Assembly (NCBI RefSeq): GCF_900188315.1
Contig: NZ_LT897781.1
Location: forward strand, 1,860,001 to 1,924,000
Length of the DNA: 64,000 bases
DNA from: Marinobacter sp. es.042
GTDB taxonomy: Bacteria > Pseudomonadota > Gammaproteobacteria > Pseudomonadales > Oleiphilaceae
Direction: 5' to 3'
Part shown: positions 7,208 to 17,724 of the stretch, in pieces
How positions within the stretch are numbered: the first letter of the stretch is position 1
Layout: the number at the start of each line of letters is the position of its first letter
Program-made: the position numbers and the translations under genes
Notes under the pieces: generated by a model
Databases searched by the model: none
What the model saw: only the letters and a program-made list of their open reading frames with translations
Told to the model about the DNA's origin: nothing

Positions 7208-9850
7208 TCAATCGGCAAGGCTCTTGTGCACTACCTCGTAGACATCCCGGGACAATCCGGCTTTGTCCCGGATACGCTCCAGGGCCGATTTCATGCGGTC
7301 GCTGTACGAGGGCGCAAACTTTCTCCAACGGGTCAGTGGCGTTACCAGACGCGCGGCAATCTGCGGATTGCTGTCGTCCAGGCGGCACACCTGATCGGCA
7401 AGGAACTGGTAACCGGATCCGTCCGGATTATGGAAAGCTGCCAGATTCTGGCCCGCAAACGCGCCAACCACAGACCGGATCTTGTTGGGGTTTTTCCAGT
7501 CGAACGCCGGATGCTCCAGAAGCTTGTGGATATCAGAGAGCTGCCCGGCCTGATCACTCGCCGCCTGGACGGAGAACCATTGCTCAACAACCTGGGGGTC
7601 GTCCTGGAACCGATTGTAAAAGTCGTCCAGCGCCTCCTGGCGATCAGACTCAAAGCCTGAATTGACCAGTGCTCGCAAGGCACCCATGCGATCGGTCATA
7701 TTGTCAGCGGCGTTCAACTGACTGACAGCCAGACTCCGACCTTCCTCATCATCAATCATAAGCAGCCAGGCCAGCGCGGTGTTGCGCAGGCTACGGCGGG
7801 CAATAGCTTCCGGTGTCACCTCGTAAGGGCCACTGCCCTGATGCCGCTGGTAACAGCCCAGCAACTCGCCTTTCAGGGCACCCGCCAGATGCCGCAGCAC
7901 GGCCTCGCGAGCACGATGGATAGCCGGCACATCGGCCTTGTCTGTCAGTTCAATCAGGTAGGCTTCAGATGGCAGCTGCAGCATTTTCGCAACCAGTGCC
8001 TGGTCAAGATCGGCGTCGGAAATCAGCTTGCGATAGGCCTCAACCAGTCTCGGGTCAATCTCGGCATCATCGGGCGCATTAACCAGCGATTGAATAACAT
8101 CGACCGCCAGTCTCTGACCCGCATCCCAACGATTGAACCCGTCCGGATCATGGCTCATCAGGAAGAGCAGCTGTTCTCGGCTCCAGTTGTAGCGAACCCG
8201 AACCGGCGCGGAGAAGTGCCGCAAAAGTGATGGCACGGGTCTGGATTCGACGCCATGGAATTCGAAAGTGTGGACGGCTTCGGTCAGCTCAAGCACCCGC
8301 TCCGTCGGCGCACCCGAATCTCCGGATTCAAGCTGCAACGGCAGGGGCTGGCCATCCTGCCCAAGCAGACCCAGCGCAAACGGGATGTGCTGGGGCTTTT
8401 TGTTGGTCTGGCCCGGGGTATCCGGAATGCTTTGCTCAATGGTCAGGCGGTACACGCCTGTCTCCGCGTCAAAATCGTCCGAAATGGCCAACACCGGCGT
8501 GCCGGCCTGTTCGTACCACAGACGGAACTGACTCAGATCCCGACCGGAGGCATCCTCCATGGCTTTTACAAAATCATCGGTTGTGACGGCCTGGCCATCG
8601 TGGCGCTCGAAATACAGGTCACTGCCCTTGCGGAACATGTCCGGCCCCAGCAGGGTATGGATCATGCGTACGACCTCTGCACCTTTCTCATAAATGGTCA
8701 GGGTGTAGAAGTTGGAGATTTCCATGTAGGAAGCCGGCCGCACCGGATGCGACATCGGGCCTCCGTCTTCAGCAAACTGGGCGGTACGCAGCAGCGTGAC
8801 ATCCTCAATCCGCTTCACAGTCGGCGAACCCATGTCTGCCGAGAACTGGGAATCCCGGAAAACGGTAAAGCCCTCTTTCAGGCTGAGCTGGAACCAGTCG
8901 CGGCAGGTGACCCGGTTACCTGACCAGTTGTGGAAATATTCGTGGGCGACGATGGCTTCAATGCGCTGGAACGCCATGTCCGTAGCGGTTTCCTGGCTGG
9001 CCAGAACACAGGACGAGTTGAAGATGTTGAGCCCCTTGTTCTCCATGGCGCCCATGTTGAAGTCGTCTACCGCCACAATCATGAAAATATCGAGGTCGTA
9101 TTCACGACCATAGACTTCCTCATCCCAGCGCATGGAACGCTTCAGCGAGTCCATGGCGTGATCGCATTTCTCGGCGTTGCGGGGCTCCACATACATGCGC
9201 AGATCGATGTCGCGGCCAGAGCACGTGGAAAACGTGTCCCGTTTCTCAACCAGATCTCCGGCCACCAGGGCGAAGAGGTAACAGGGCTTGGGGAACGGAT
9301 CTTCCCAGGTAACAAAATGACGGCCGTTTTCCAGCTCGCCTTTTTCAACGTCATTACCATTGGAGAGGAGAACCGGATAGGCGTCCTTGTTGGCTTCTAT
9401 GCGAGTGCGGAAACGCGCCATCACGTCCGGGCGGTCCGGGAAGAATGTGATGCAGCGGAACCCTTCAGCCTCGCACTGGGTGCAGAACATGCTCGAGGAC
9501 TTGTAAAGCCCTTCCAGACGGGTATTGTTCTGTGGCTCGATCCAGGTGACGACCGTCAAAGTGAACTGTTCCGGCACCGAGCGAACCACCAATTGATCGC
9601 CCCGATCTTCATAATCACCCGCGGCCAGCTCAGCGCCGTTCAGAGCGACGGATTCGAGAGTCAGGCTGTCACCATCGAGCTCCAGAGGCGCCGCCGTCTC
9701 ATCCGATTCTGGGTTCCGGCGGAGTTCGAGGGTGCTGTGCACCCGCGCGCCATCCTCAAAAAGCTCAAATCGCAGGTCTACAGTGTCGACCAGATACGCA
9801 GGTACCTTGTAATCGCTCAGATAAATGGTTTGTGGCTGGCTGGTACGCAT
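7208..9850 (-). CDS. pepN: Aminopeptidase N (M1 family zinc metallopeptidase)
   Basis: This cytoplasmic aminopeptidase removes N-terminal residues from peptides during protein turnover. The 880-residue product has the M1 substrate-binding motif GAMEN (267-271) and the zinc site HEYFH (303-307) with the third ligand Glu326 in LKEGF, the exact HExxH-18-E spacing. Length agrees with gammaproteobacterial PepN (about 870-885). I chose the ATG at 9850 over the upstream in-frame ATG at 9964. It is preceded by GGAG 8-10 bases upstream and begins like known PepN proteins (YLSDYKVPAYLV), while the longer form would overlap the upstream gene. It is the third gene after yeaC and DUF2797 on the same strand. 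Confidence 0.96.
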   Translation of the reverse strand: MRTSQPQTIYLSDYKVPAYLVDTVDLRFELFEDGARVHSTLELRRNPESDETAAPLELDGDSLTLESVALNGAELAAGDYEDRGDQLVVRSVPEQFTLTVVTWIEPQNNTRLEGLYKSSSMFCTQCEAEGFRCITFFPDRPDVMARFRTRIEANKDAYPVLLSNGNDVEKGELENGRHFVTWEDPFPKPCYLFALVAGDLVEKRDTFSTCSGRDIDLRMYVEPRNAEKCDHAMDSLKRSMRWDEEVYGREYDLDIFMIVAVDDFNMGAMENKGLNIFNSSCVLASQETATDMAFQRIEAIVAHEYFHNWSGNRVTCRDWFQLSLKEGFTVFRDSQFSADMGSPTVKRIEDVTLLRTAQFAEDGGPMSHPVRPASYMEISNFYTLTIYEKGAEVVRMIHTLLGPDMFRKGSDLYFERHDGQAVTTDDFVKAMEDASGRDLSQFRLWYEQAGTPVLAISDDFDAETGVYRLTIEQSIPDTPGQTNKKPQHIPFALGLLGQDGQPLPLQLESGDSGAPTERVLELTEAVHTFEFHGVESRPVPSLLRHFSAPVRVRYNWSREQLLFLMSHDPDGFNRWDAGQRLAVDVIQSLVNAPDDAEIDPRLVEAYRKLISDADLDQALVAKMLQLPSEAYLIELTDKADVPAIHRAREAVLRHLAGALKGELLGCYQRHQGSGPYEVTPEAIARRSLRNTALAWLLMIDDEEGRSLAVSQLNAADNMTDRMGALRALVNSGFESDRQEALDDFYNRFQDDPQVVEQWFSVQAASDQAGQLSDIHKLLEHPAFDWKNPNKIRSVVGAFAGQNLAAFHNPDGSGYQFLADQVCRLDDSNPQIAARLVTPLTRWRKFAPSYSDRMKSALERIRDKAGLSRDVYEVVHKSLAD

Positions 9851-9932
9851 GGGTTTTCTCCAGAATTCGCGGCCGGCGGGCACTGGCATACAGTACCCAC
9901 AGGCATGACAAGATTTGCCGGGAAAGGCGCTA

Positions 9933-10772
9933 TCAGCCTTCCATGACCCGGAAGCGGACTTCATAACCGGTGAACTTCCGAATATTGATCACACCGGTAT
10001 CCAGAATAAGGTACTGCCCCTTGATGCCCTCAAGTACGCCCTCGACTTCCGGCGATTTGTCGAGGTTATGGGTTTTGATCTTGGCTGGCCAGACCTGGAC
10101 AGGATAGCTCAGGCCAAGCCCCTGCTCGTCAACTTCCCGAATGGAGTCCTGACCGTGGGCCTGCCTGAGCGACTCAAGGTCGTCGGATATCAGCCCAAGC
10201 ATCCGCTGCCGCTCATCCACCAGATCGAGTTCCGGGACATCGCCCTTGAGCATGGCCCGCCAGTTGGTCCGATCGGCGACGTGAGCCTTACAGGCAACTT
10301 CCACAAGGCCTGCGAGGTATCGCGTTGCAACTCGCACCATCGGGATAGCGTCAACAGCCCCCTGGTCAATCCACCGTGTTGGCACCTGGGAAGCCCGGGT
10401 AATACCAACCTTGAGACCCGACGAGTTCGCAAGGTACACCACATGCTCCACCATGCAATGGGTTTCACCCCACTCGGGCTCACGGCAGGTACCAAGATGA
10501 TAGTGGCACTTCTCCGGACTCATGATGCAGCTGTCACAAGCGGCAAGCTTGCGGAAACAGGGGTAACAAAAGCCCTGATTAAAGCTTTTGTTGGTTTTCC
10601 TGTCGCAATGGATACAGCGAATCACGCCATCAAAATCCAGGCGCAAAGGCCTGCCGATCAGATCATTCAGAGGGATACGGGTATCGCCAACGGCAATGGA
10701 ATAGGCCACCGGGTTTCCGGCCTCCGCCGGCATTTTCCGGAGCCGGCCGGTGACATCAATCAGTTCGCTCAA
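9933..10772 (-). CDS. DUF2797 domain protein
   Basis: The 279-residue protein has a DUF2797 layout. A Cys-rich block in the middle (IRCIHCDRKTNKSFNQGFC, then CYPCF, CDSC and CHYH) looks like two zinc knuckles. It is followed by HVVYLANSSGLKVGITR, a strand-helix stretch resembling the GIY-YIG fold. No enzymatic activity has been firmly assigned to the family, so I make no functional claim beyond a probable zinc-binding, possibly nucleic-acid-related protein. Its start overlaps the yeaC stop by 4 bases (ATGA), which indicates translational coupling, and pepN follows 82 bases after its stop. Confidence 0.85.
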   Translation of the reverse strand: MSELIDVTGRLRKMPAEAGNPVAYSIAVGDTRIPLNDLIGRPLRLDFDGVIRCIHCDRKTNKSFNQGFCYPCFRKLAACDSCIMSPEKCHYHLGTCREPEWGETHCMVEHVVYLANSSGLKVGITRASQVPTRWIDQGAVDAIPMVRVATRYLAGLVEVACKAHVADRTNWRAMLKGDVPELDLVDERQRMLGLISDDLESLRQAHGQDSIREVDEQGLGLSYPVQVWPAKIKTHNLDKSPEVEGVLEGIKGQYLILDTGVINIRKFTGYEVRFRVMEG

Positions 10773-11059
10773 GACTTGACCTCGACAAACTGGCTGGGGT
10801 CCATATCGTCTTTATCCTGCTTGCGCTGCACCGAAGGATCGCAGGCGGTACCGGCTTTGCTGCCCCGATCCAGGTAGCCAGTACGCTCTTCTTCAGGAAT
10901 GTTGTGAAGGTTCTCGTAGTAGATCACCGCTTCCAGGCTGATTTCACGCTGTTCGGGCGTCAGTTTTCGGCCATCAGGCCATTTGCCGAGTTCAATTGAC
11001 TGCCGGAGGCTCCGGTAGACATTGGGATCCAGTCGCTCGATCAGTTCTTCGTAAGTCAT
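10769..11059 (-). CDS. yeaC: YeaC family (DUF1315) small protein
   Basis: This 96-residue soluble protein matches the DUF1315/YeaC family: MTYEELIERLDPNVYRSL, then SIELGKWPDGRKLTPEQRE and the EEERTGY segment. The function of the family is unknown. It has a good ribosome-binding site (AGGAG about 8 bases before ATG) and heads the yeaC-DUF2797-pepN unit. A Fur box lies 61-79 bases upstream of its start codon. On the minus strand TTGATG (11117-11112) and CATATT (11094-11089) are 17 bases apart and form a possible, weak promoter for it. Confidence 0.9.
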   Translation of the reverse strand: MTYEELIERLDPNVYRSLRQSIELGKWPDGRKLTPEQREISLEAVIYYENLHNIPEEERTGYLDRGSKAGTACDPSVQRKQDKDDMDPSQFVEVKS

Positions 11060-11104
11060 CCCGCTCTCCTGAAAAAACGTTCATTAAAAATATGGCGGAA
11101 CCGT

Positions 11105-11138
11105 TTGACAGCATCAAACGATAATGATTATCATTACT
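11105..11138 (+). promoter_or_regulatory. Sigma-70 promoter overlapped by a Fur box
   Basis: TTGACA (11105-11110, perfect -35) and TATCAT (11129-11134, 5 of 6 for -10) are separated by 18 bases. A 19-bp Fur site at 11120-11138 (GATAATGATTATCATTACT) matches the classical palindromic consensus at 16 of 19 positions and covers the -10 element. Iron-loaded Fur would therefore block RNA polymerase here, giving transcription only when iron is scarce. The expected start is close to 11141. Confidence 0.8.
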
Positions 11139-11140
11139 TC

Positions 11141-11226
11141 ACCAAATGACGACGGTCGTATCATTTGGTCTCTCTCATCAGGAGCTAAAAGCTCTTTTAA
11201 TGCCCCGCCTCTGGCGGGGCTTTTTT
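11141..11226 (+). ncRNA. Candidate Fur-repressed small RNA (RyhB/PrrF-like in design)
   Basis: From the predicted start (about 11141) to the end of the terminator is 86 nt with no credible ORF. The RNA folds into three parts. A 5' hairpin pairs ACCAAATG (11141-11148) with CATTTGGT (11162-11169), with an inner ACGA/TCGT pairing. A small hairpin pairs GAGCT (11182-11186) with AGCTC (11190-11194). The third part is the terminator. A CU-rich unpaired linker (11170-11181) lies between the first two, and a U-rich stretch (11195-11199) before the terminator suits Hfq binding. Promoter, Fur box, size and terminator match the plan of iron-stress sRNAs. The linker matches the fdxA leader antisense over 13 nt. 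I do not recognise the sequence as a known RNA family. Confidence 0.72.
11202..11226 (+). terminator. Rho-independent terminator of the candidate sRNA
   Basis: GCCCCGCC (11202-11209) pairs with GGCGGGGC (11213-11220) around TCT, followed by six T (11221-11226). On the minus strand the same stem lies immediately after the rhomboid stop codon, which is embedded in the A/T-run, so the hairpin is shared by the two convergent transcripts. Confidence 0.85.
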
Positions 11227-12088
11227 ATGCGCCCCTTCTGCCTCTTACGGGCAAAACCACCGCAAGGGCCAGGCCGGCAACAAACCCACCCAGGTGCGCC
11301 TCGTTGGCCATACGCCCGAGCCCGATCATTTCCGGCAGCGGGGTAAACCCGATGACCATCCACGCAACGGCAAAGGTTACCAACGCAGGTGGAAACTGAA
11401 ACCTCGGTGCCGATCGCTGGCTGAGCCAACAATAGCCCAGAATCCCATACACCACTCCCGATAGCCCACCGAACAGCGGGCCCGAGACAAAATACTGCAG
11501 GCCGTTGGAAATCAGGCTGGTGATCACAAACAGCGTGATTAGCCGGGCGCGACCATCAAACCACTCGATCTGGCTACCCAGAAACCAGAGCATGACCGAA
11601 TTGAAAATGATGTGGGTCCAGCTGAAGTGCAGAAAATCCGGCGTCAGCAGCCGCCAGACCTGGCCGCTTGCCAGCGTCGCTGTCAGCGCTTCAATGCGGC
11701 CGGCCATGGTGCTCCAGTCGAAATCCCGGGGGTCGATCACCATCAGGCTGGCCGCCAGCTCATTCTGCCCCATGGCCGTGAGCCAGACCATGGCTACGGC
11801 AAACACGATAATCCCAAGCACCAGCGGCGCATGACGCGGAGAAGGTTGCCAGCGGCCACCAACAAACACCGGCGAGCGGTTCTGACGATCCACCGCTTCC
11901 CTGATTTCCGGTTCCGCCATAAAACGGTCAAGGGCCGAGAGCACGGGTTCCGCATGGGCGGGATCTTCCAGCCAGAGCACCTGGAACCCGCCCTCTTCCG
12001 TGATGCGGTGGGTCACACCCTGGCCGTTCAGCCAACGGCTGAAGCCCGCCAGGTTTACCGTGGTATCCAATTGCTTGACTCGGTACAC
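11225..12088 (-). CDS. Rhomboid family intramembrane serine protease (GlpG-like)
   Basis: This 287-residue inner-membrane protein cleaves transmembrane substrates within the bilayer. It has an N-terminal cytoplasmic domain of about 85 residues as in GlpG, then six hydrophobic helices. The catalytic Ser is in GGLSGVVYG (Ser210), the catalytic His in NEAHLGGF (His265), and the oxyanion-side HxxxN motif is H159-IIF-N163. All key residues are present. Its stop codon sits in the A/T-run of the terminator that ends the opposing sRNA. Substrates are unknown. Confidence 0.92.
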   Translation of the reverse strand: MYRVKQLDTTVNLAGFSRWLNGQGVTHRITEEGGFQVLWLEDPAHAEPVLSALDRFMAEPEIREAVDRQNRSPVFVGGRWQPSPRHAPLVLGIIVFAVAMVWLTAMGQNELAASLMVIDPRDFDWSTMAGRIEALTATLASGQVWRLLTPDFLHFSWTHIIFNSVMLWFLGSQIEWFDGRARLITLFVITSLISNGLQYFVSGPLFGGLSGVVYGILGYCWLSQRSAPRFQFPPALVTFAVAWMVIGFTPLPEMIGLGRMANEAHLGGFVAGLALAVVLPVRGRRGA

Positions 12089-12131
12089 CGCTTACTCCGC
12101 CTCCGGAAATGATTCAGCCACAACGCTCGGT

Positions 12132-13145
12132 CTAGCGTGCAAGACTGTCCTCGCTATTGGGATAATCCGATTGCTCCGGTCTTTCCACATCAACCCAGAC
12201 AAATTTGTCCCGGGAAAGTGCCCGCTCACCATCCATTCGGTAAGCGACCAACCGCCCGTACTTCACGGCACTGTAGTCGATGCAGGCGACATTGGATTTG
12301 AGCGGCGCCGGTTCGCCTTCCATCCAGTAATGCCCGACAAAGACCGGAGGCGCATCAAGAGGATAACTGATCAGCTGTTTACGCTCGCTTTCCGTCAATA
12401 CCCGACTTGCCACTTCCGGTGGCAACGGGTCCGGCTGGAAGACAACATCGGCATAGGTATGAGGGTCGTCGGCCCAGAACTTGGTTCGGAAAAACTCGCG
12501 CACATAGCCATCCCGACCGGTAATGGTCATTCCCCGGGGAAGCCGCAAATCCGTCCCCCTCAAAAGGGTATCCATGACCTGCCCGGCAAAAGACTCGATG
12601 GCGGCAGAGGCGTGCAGGAAATCCTCATCAATGCACGAACCACCCTGCGACTGCTTGAATTTCTCGATCAGGTCGCCATCCCAACACGCGTGCACAACGC
12701 GGAAATCCTCGTCGTCGATGAACAGAGGTATGGTGTAGAACCACTCGAGAAACTCATTCCACTCGTAGGGGTGCGCTTCGAACTGCTCGAGAGTCTCGCG
12801 GATCAGGCGGTCGTGACGCGCGTTGTGCTCGCGCAGGAAGGTTTTGCCGCTGCCCGGGCGCGCCCGCGTGCAGTACCCCAGGGCATTGTACTCATGGTTG
12901 CCCATGACAATTCGGGCCGAACCAAGTTCCACCATATCGCGCACAAGGTGCAGGGCTTCACGGATGCGTGGGCCACGATCAATGATATCGCCGATGAAGA
13001 TCGCCTGACGACGGGGGTGCTGGTAGACCCCGTTGATCTTCCGATACCCCATCTGGTCCAGCAATCGGGCCAGAGTATTGGCACAGCCGTGAATGTCGCC
13101 AATGATGTCGTAACCGCGGTTTGCGGTCGATTTTGTCGCAGCCAT
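12132..13145 (-). CDS. Calcineurin-like metallophosphoesterase
   Basis: The 337-residue protein has the full set of PPP/metallophosphoesterase motifs: GDIHGC near the N-terminus, then GDIIDRGP, then GNHEYNAL, which bind the two metal ions. It resembles bacterial PrpA/ApaH-like phosphatases, but the substrate (phosphoprotein, dinucleotide or other) cannot be told. I start at ATG 13145, 2 bases after the NAD kinase stop; an in-frame TTG at 13151 would overlap that stop. The tight packing with nadK suggests one transcript. Confidence 0.85.
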   Translation of the reverse strand: MAATKSTANRGYDIIGDIHGCANTLARLLDQMGYRKINGVYQHPRRQAIFIGDIIDRGPRIREALHLVRDMVELGSARIVMGNHEYNALGYCTRARPGSGKTFLREHNARHDRLIRETLEQFEAHPYEWNEFLEWFYTIPLFIDDEDFRVVHACWDGDLIEKFKQSQGGSCIDEDFLHASAAIESFAGQVMDTLLRGTDLRLPRGMTITGRDGYVREFFRTKFWADDPHTYADVVFQPDPLPPEVASRVLTESERKQLISYPLDAPPVFVGHYWMEGEPAPLKSNVACIDYSAVKYGRLVAYRMDGERALSRDKFVWVDVERPEQSDYPNSEDSLAR

Positions 13146-13147
13146 GA

Positions 13148-14032
13148 TCAACTCGCTGATATTTCACTAGCCCAGCCAAGCTTGTCACGGCAGGTGGCGT
13201 AGAAATTATGGTCTGTGGGGTGAATCAAACGGATCTTGAACGGCTTTTTGGTAATGCGAATGATATCGCCCGGAGCGCAGGCAATGTTCATCTGGCCGTC
13301 AAAGCTTATTTGCGGATAGGTTTCATTGGTCTCCCCGATCACCAGTTTGATCTCACTCTTGCCATCGACAACGATCGGCCGGCTACTGAGAGTGTGGGGA
13401 AACATGGGCACCAGAACAATGGCGTCCAGCTTCGGGTGCATGATCGGACCACCGGCAGACAGCGAATAGGCGGTAGACCCGGTCGGCGTAGAGACAATCA
13501 GGCCATCCGAACGCTGGCTGTACACGAAATGGCCGTCGATGAAGAGGTCAAAGCCAATCATCCGGGTGGATTTACCGGGATGCAGTACGACATCGTTCAG
13601 GGCCGTACCAAACCCCAGGGGCTGGCCGTTGCGCTCAACATTGCCATCCAGCAGGAACCGCGTCTCCTCCATGTACTCGCCTTCCAGAACCTTGCCCAGG
13701 CGTTCCTCAAGATCGGACGGCGAGATGTCAGTCAGGAAGCCCAACCGCCCACGGTTTACCCCAAGCAGGGGAATCTTGGACTTGGCCAACTCCCGGGCGG
13801 CGCCCAGAAGGCTGCCATCCCCGCCAACCACGATGACCAGATCACAGATTTCGCCCAGAAGCTTTTTGCTGGCCACCTGCAGGCCATGCCCTGGCAGCAT
13901 GCTGGCTGTGTCTTCTTCAAGAATGACGTGGTAATTGTTGGTGATCAGGTACTGTTTGAGCTGGCGCAGTGATTCAACCACTTTCACACTGCCCATTCGG
14001 CCAATTACACCAATGTTCCTGAACTGATCCAT
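13148..14032 (-). CDS. nadK: NAD kinase
   Basis: This enzyme phosphorylates NAD to NADP with ATP and is the only route to NADP. The 294-residue product shows the kinase motif GGDGS (70-74), the conserved LNDVVLH, and the long family signature SDGLIVSTPTGSTAYSLSAG. Length equals that of E. coli NadK (292). It precedes and nearly abuts the metallophosphoesterase gene on the same strand. Confidence 0.96.
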   Translation of the reverse strand: MDQFRNIGVIGRMGSVKVVESLRQLKQYLITNNYHVILEEDTASMLPGHGLQVASKKLLGEICDLVIVVGGDGSLLGAARELAKSKIPLLGVNRGRLGFLTDISPSDLEERLGKVLEGEYMEETRFLLDGNVERNGQPLGFGTALNDVVLHPGKSTRMIGFDLFIDGHFVYSQRSDGLIVSTPTGSTAYSLSAGGPIMHPKLDAIVLVPMFPHTLSSRPIVVDGKSEIKLVIGETNETYPQISFDGQMNIACAPGDIIRITKKPFKIRLIHPTDHNFYATCRDKLGWASEISAS

Positions 14033-14143
14033 GAAGTTTCCTGTGATGTCGGGATGCGGCGGGGACCAACGAAACCGTTACCCCGGTGACAATCTGGCGT
14101 ACAGTTTAACGAAAGTCACCCCGATACTGAAAAAGTTCGAACC

Positions 14144-15412
14144 TCAGGCCTGGTGTTTCTCGCACCGATCATCAACACCCGGGCGGAATTCCGAGGGCTG
14201 GCTTACCCGCAGGATCGGCTCACCACAGGGTTTGCCATCGTTGCCCTTTTGGGTGCACACGGGATTTTCATAGTGATCCAGCCATTCACGATAGGCGGGC
14301 TCATTCATGCCGCAGCGTTCCGCGGCATAGGCGGTGGGGTTACTGAAGTAGGTCTCAATGTCCTTGAAGGGCAGCGTTACGTGACCGACGCCTGGCTGGT
14401 AGGCCACCAGAAACACCGCCTGGCGCTTCAGGTGGTCCATGATGGAGTCTTCCGGAGGTTCGCGGTTTCTCAGCTCGTGGTTCTCTTCCTCGAGAGCTAC
14501 AATCTTCTCGTCTCTCAGCTCGAGTTCGCGCTGACGCCGCTCCAGCTGCTCCCTGAGGAGCAGGAGCTCGGCACCCGCATTTGAATCCTCCCGCTGTTTC
14601 TCCTCACCTACCGCGGCCATCTGCTCTTGCATGGCGAGGTACTGCTCGTTTCTTTCGGAAAGTCGCTTCTTGAGCTGCTCATTACTGAGGCGCTGGCGTT
14701 CGTATTTCTGCTCGAGATCCGCAATATCACTGCGTAACCCCTGGACCTCCAGCCGGTGCTCTCGCTGGATATCCGAAAGCGCGTCGCGGTGAACACTCTG
14801 GAGGGTCTTGATCCGCAGGCGTTGCTCACGAATCAACTGCGCCAGGCGGGAACGGTCGGCGGCGGCTGCGGCCTCTTCGCGCTCCGAAGAATCTTCTGCC
14901 TGCTCACTCAGAACCGGAATATTCTCTTCCTGTACCGGCTCAACTTTGCGGAATTTAAGGCTATTGGCCTCTACTGCCTTGCGAATGGCCTGGAAATGAT
15001 TATTCCCCGGGGTCATGTCCGGGTCCCAAAGATCCTCCTTGAACTTGGGATCGGGGCATTGGCTTCGGCAAACCAGCCGGATCGGACCACCGCCCATGTC
15101 CGGCCCCTTTGCACCTTGCCTGGCAAGCTCTTCAATCGGCAGGTTCCAGTGACTGTCTGCCCTGCCCTCCTCATCAAACCAGATTCGGAAGAACACGAGT
15201 GCCTGAACACGAAGATCGGGACTCAACTCAACCAGAACAGCCCTGACATCGGTTTCGGCAAGATCGGACAGCCCAACGTAGCCATCCAGGAAAGCGCCGA
15301 ATTCCGTGGCCCGCATTTCGCGGGCCACCTGGCTTCCTTCCACAAAAAATACCGCCGAATAACCATCGGTTGCCTGGTCGGCAGACACCATTGCACGTTC
15401 TCCAAAGTTCAA
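14144..15412 (-). CDS. Conserved coiled-coil protein of unknown function
   Basis: I do not recognise a characterised family. The 422-residue protein has three parts. An N-terminal globular region of about 150 residues is rich in aromatic and hydrophobic strands (AVFFVEGSQVAREMRATEFG) with one CRSQC pair. A long, strongly charged coiled coil runs from about residue 170 to 330, with heptads of Leu/Ile and many Glu, Arg and Gln. A C-terminal domain of about 90 residues carries Cys at ERCGMNE, NPVCTQKG, KPCGEPI and DRCEKHQ, suggesting a metal site. No signal peptide or membrane helix is seen. A second in-frame ATG (MVSADQ, seven codons in) is an equally good start. Similar proteins have sometimes been labelled ParA-like without supporting motifs; no P-loop is present. 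Confidence 0.75.
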   Translation of the reverse strand: MNFGERAMVSADQATDGYSAVFFVEGSQVAREMRATEFGAFLDGYVGLSDLAETDVRAVLVELSPDLRVQALVFFRIWFDEEGRADSHWNLPIEELARQGAKGPDMGGGPIRLVCRSQCPDPKFKEDLWDPDMTPGNNHFQAIRKAVEANSLKFRKVEPVQEENIPVLSEQAEDSSEREEAAAAADRSRLAQLIREQRLRIKTLQSVHRDALSDIQREHRLEVQGLRSDIADLEQKYERQRLSNEQLKKRLSERNEQYLAMQEQMAAVGEEKQREDSNAGAELLLLREQLERRQRELELRDEKIVALEEENHELRNREPPEDSIMDHLKRQAVFLVAYQPGVGHVTLPFKDIETYFSNPTAYAAERCGMNEPAYREWLDHYENPVCTQKGNDGKPCGEPILRVSQPSEFRPGVDDRCEKHQA

Positions 15413-15500
15413 CGACTCGACAGACTCAAAGCTATTAGTCTAGCCAGACAATCGTTTCTGCGCAGGGAAAAAGTGCAACGATTTGTGATCGTGTTTGCGC

Positions 15501-17612
<2,112 letters not shown>

Positions 17613-17641
17613 TCACAGGGCTCCATTCATTGTTGAGCCTT

Positions 17642-17670
17642 AAACTACCCGCGCATCTTGCCATCGACAA
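17642..17670 (-). promoter_or_regulatory. Likely sigma-70 promoter of fadH
   Basis: On the minus strand TTGTCG (17670-17665) and TAGTTT (17647-17642) are 17 bases apart and sit about 70-100 bases before the fadH ATG. Both elements are imperfect, as expected for an activator-dependent promoter. Confidence 0.5.
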
Positions 17671-17707
17671 TATCCAGGGATAACATTTTATTATCTTTGG
17701 ATAACAT
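17671..17707. promoter_or_regulatory. Direct-repeat operator pair for the AraC-type regulator
   Basis: GGATAACAT occurs twice in the same orientation (17678-17686 and 17699-17707), exactly 21 bases apart, which is two helical turns. Each copy also forms a short inverted repeat with upstream sequence (TATCC-AG-GGATA at 17671-17682, TTATC-TTTG-GATAA at 17691-17704). The pair abuts the fadH -35 element and lies 18-47 bases before the regulator's own start, the usual place for AraC-family activators and for autoregulation. Confidence 0.65.
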
Positions 17708-17724
17708 GTCAGACAAAGGCTTCA

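Noticed and set aside
8153..8162. 10-nt complementarity of the sRNA linker to the pepN coding region
   Set aside because: A match of this length inside a long coding sequence is expected by chance in a window of this size, and the position is far from the start codon.
12123..12138. Short hairpin at the end of the metallophosphoesterase gene
   Set aside because: A 5-bp stem without a T-run that overlaps the stop codon region is too weak to call a terminator.
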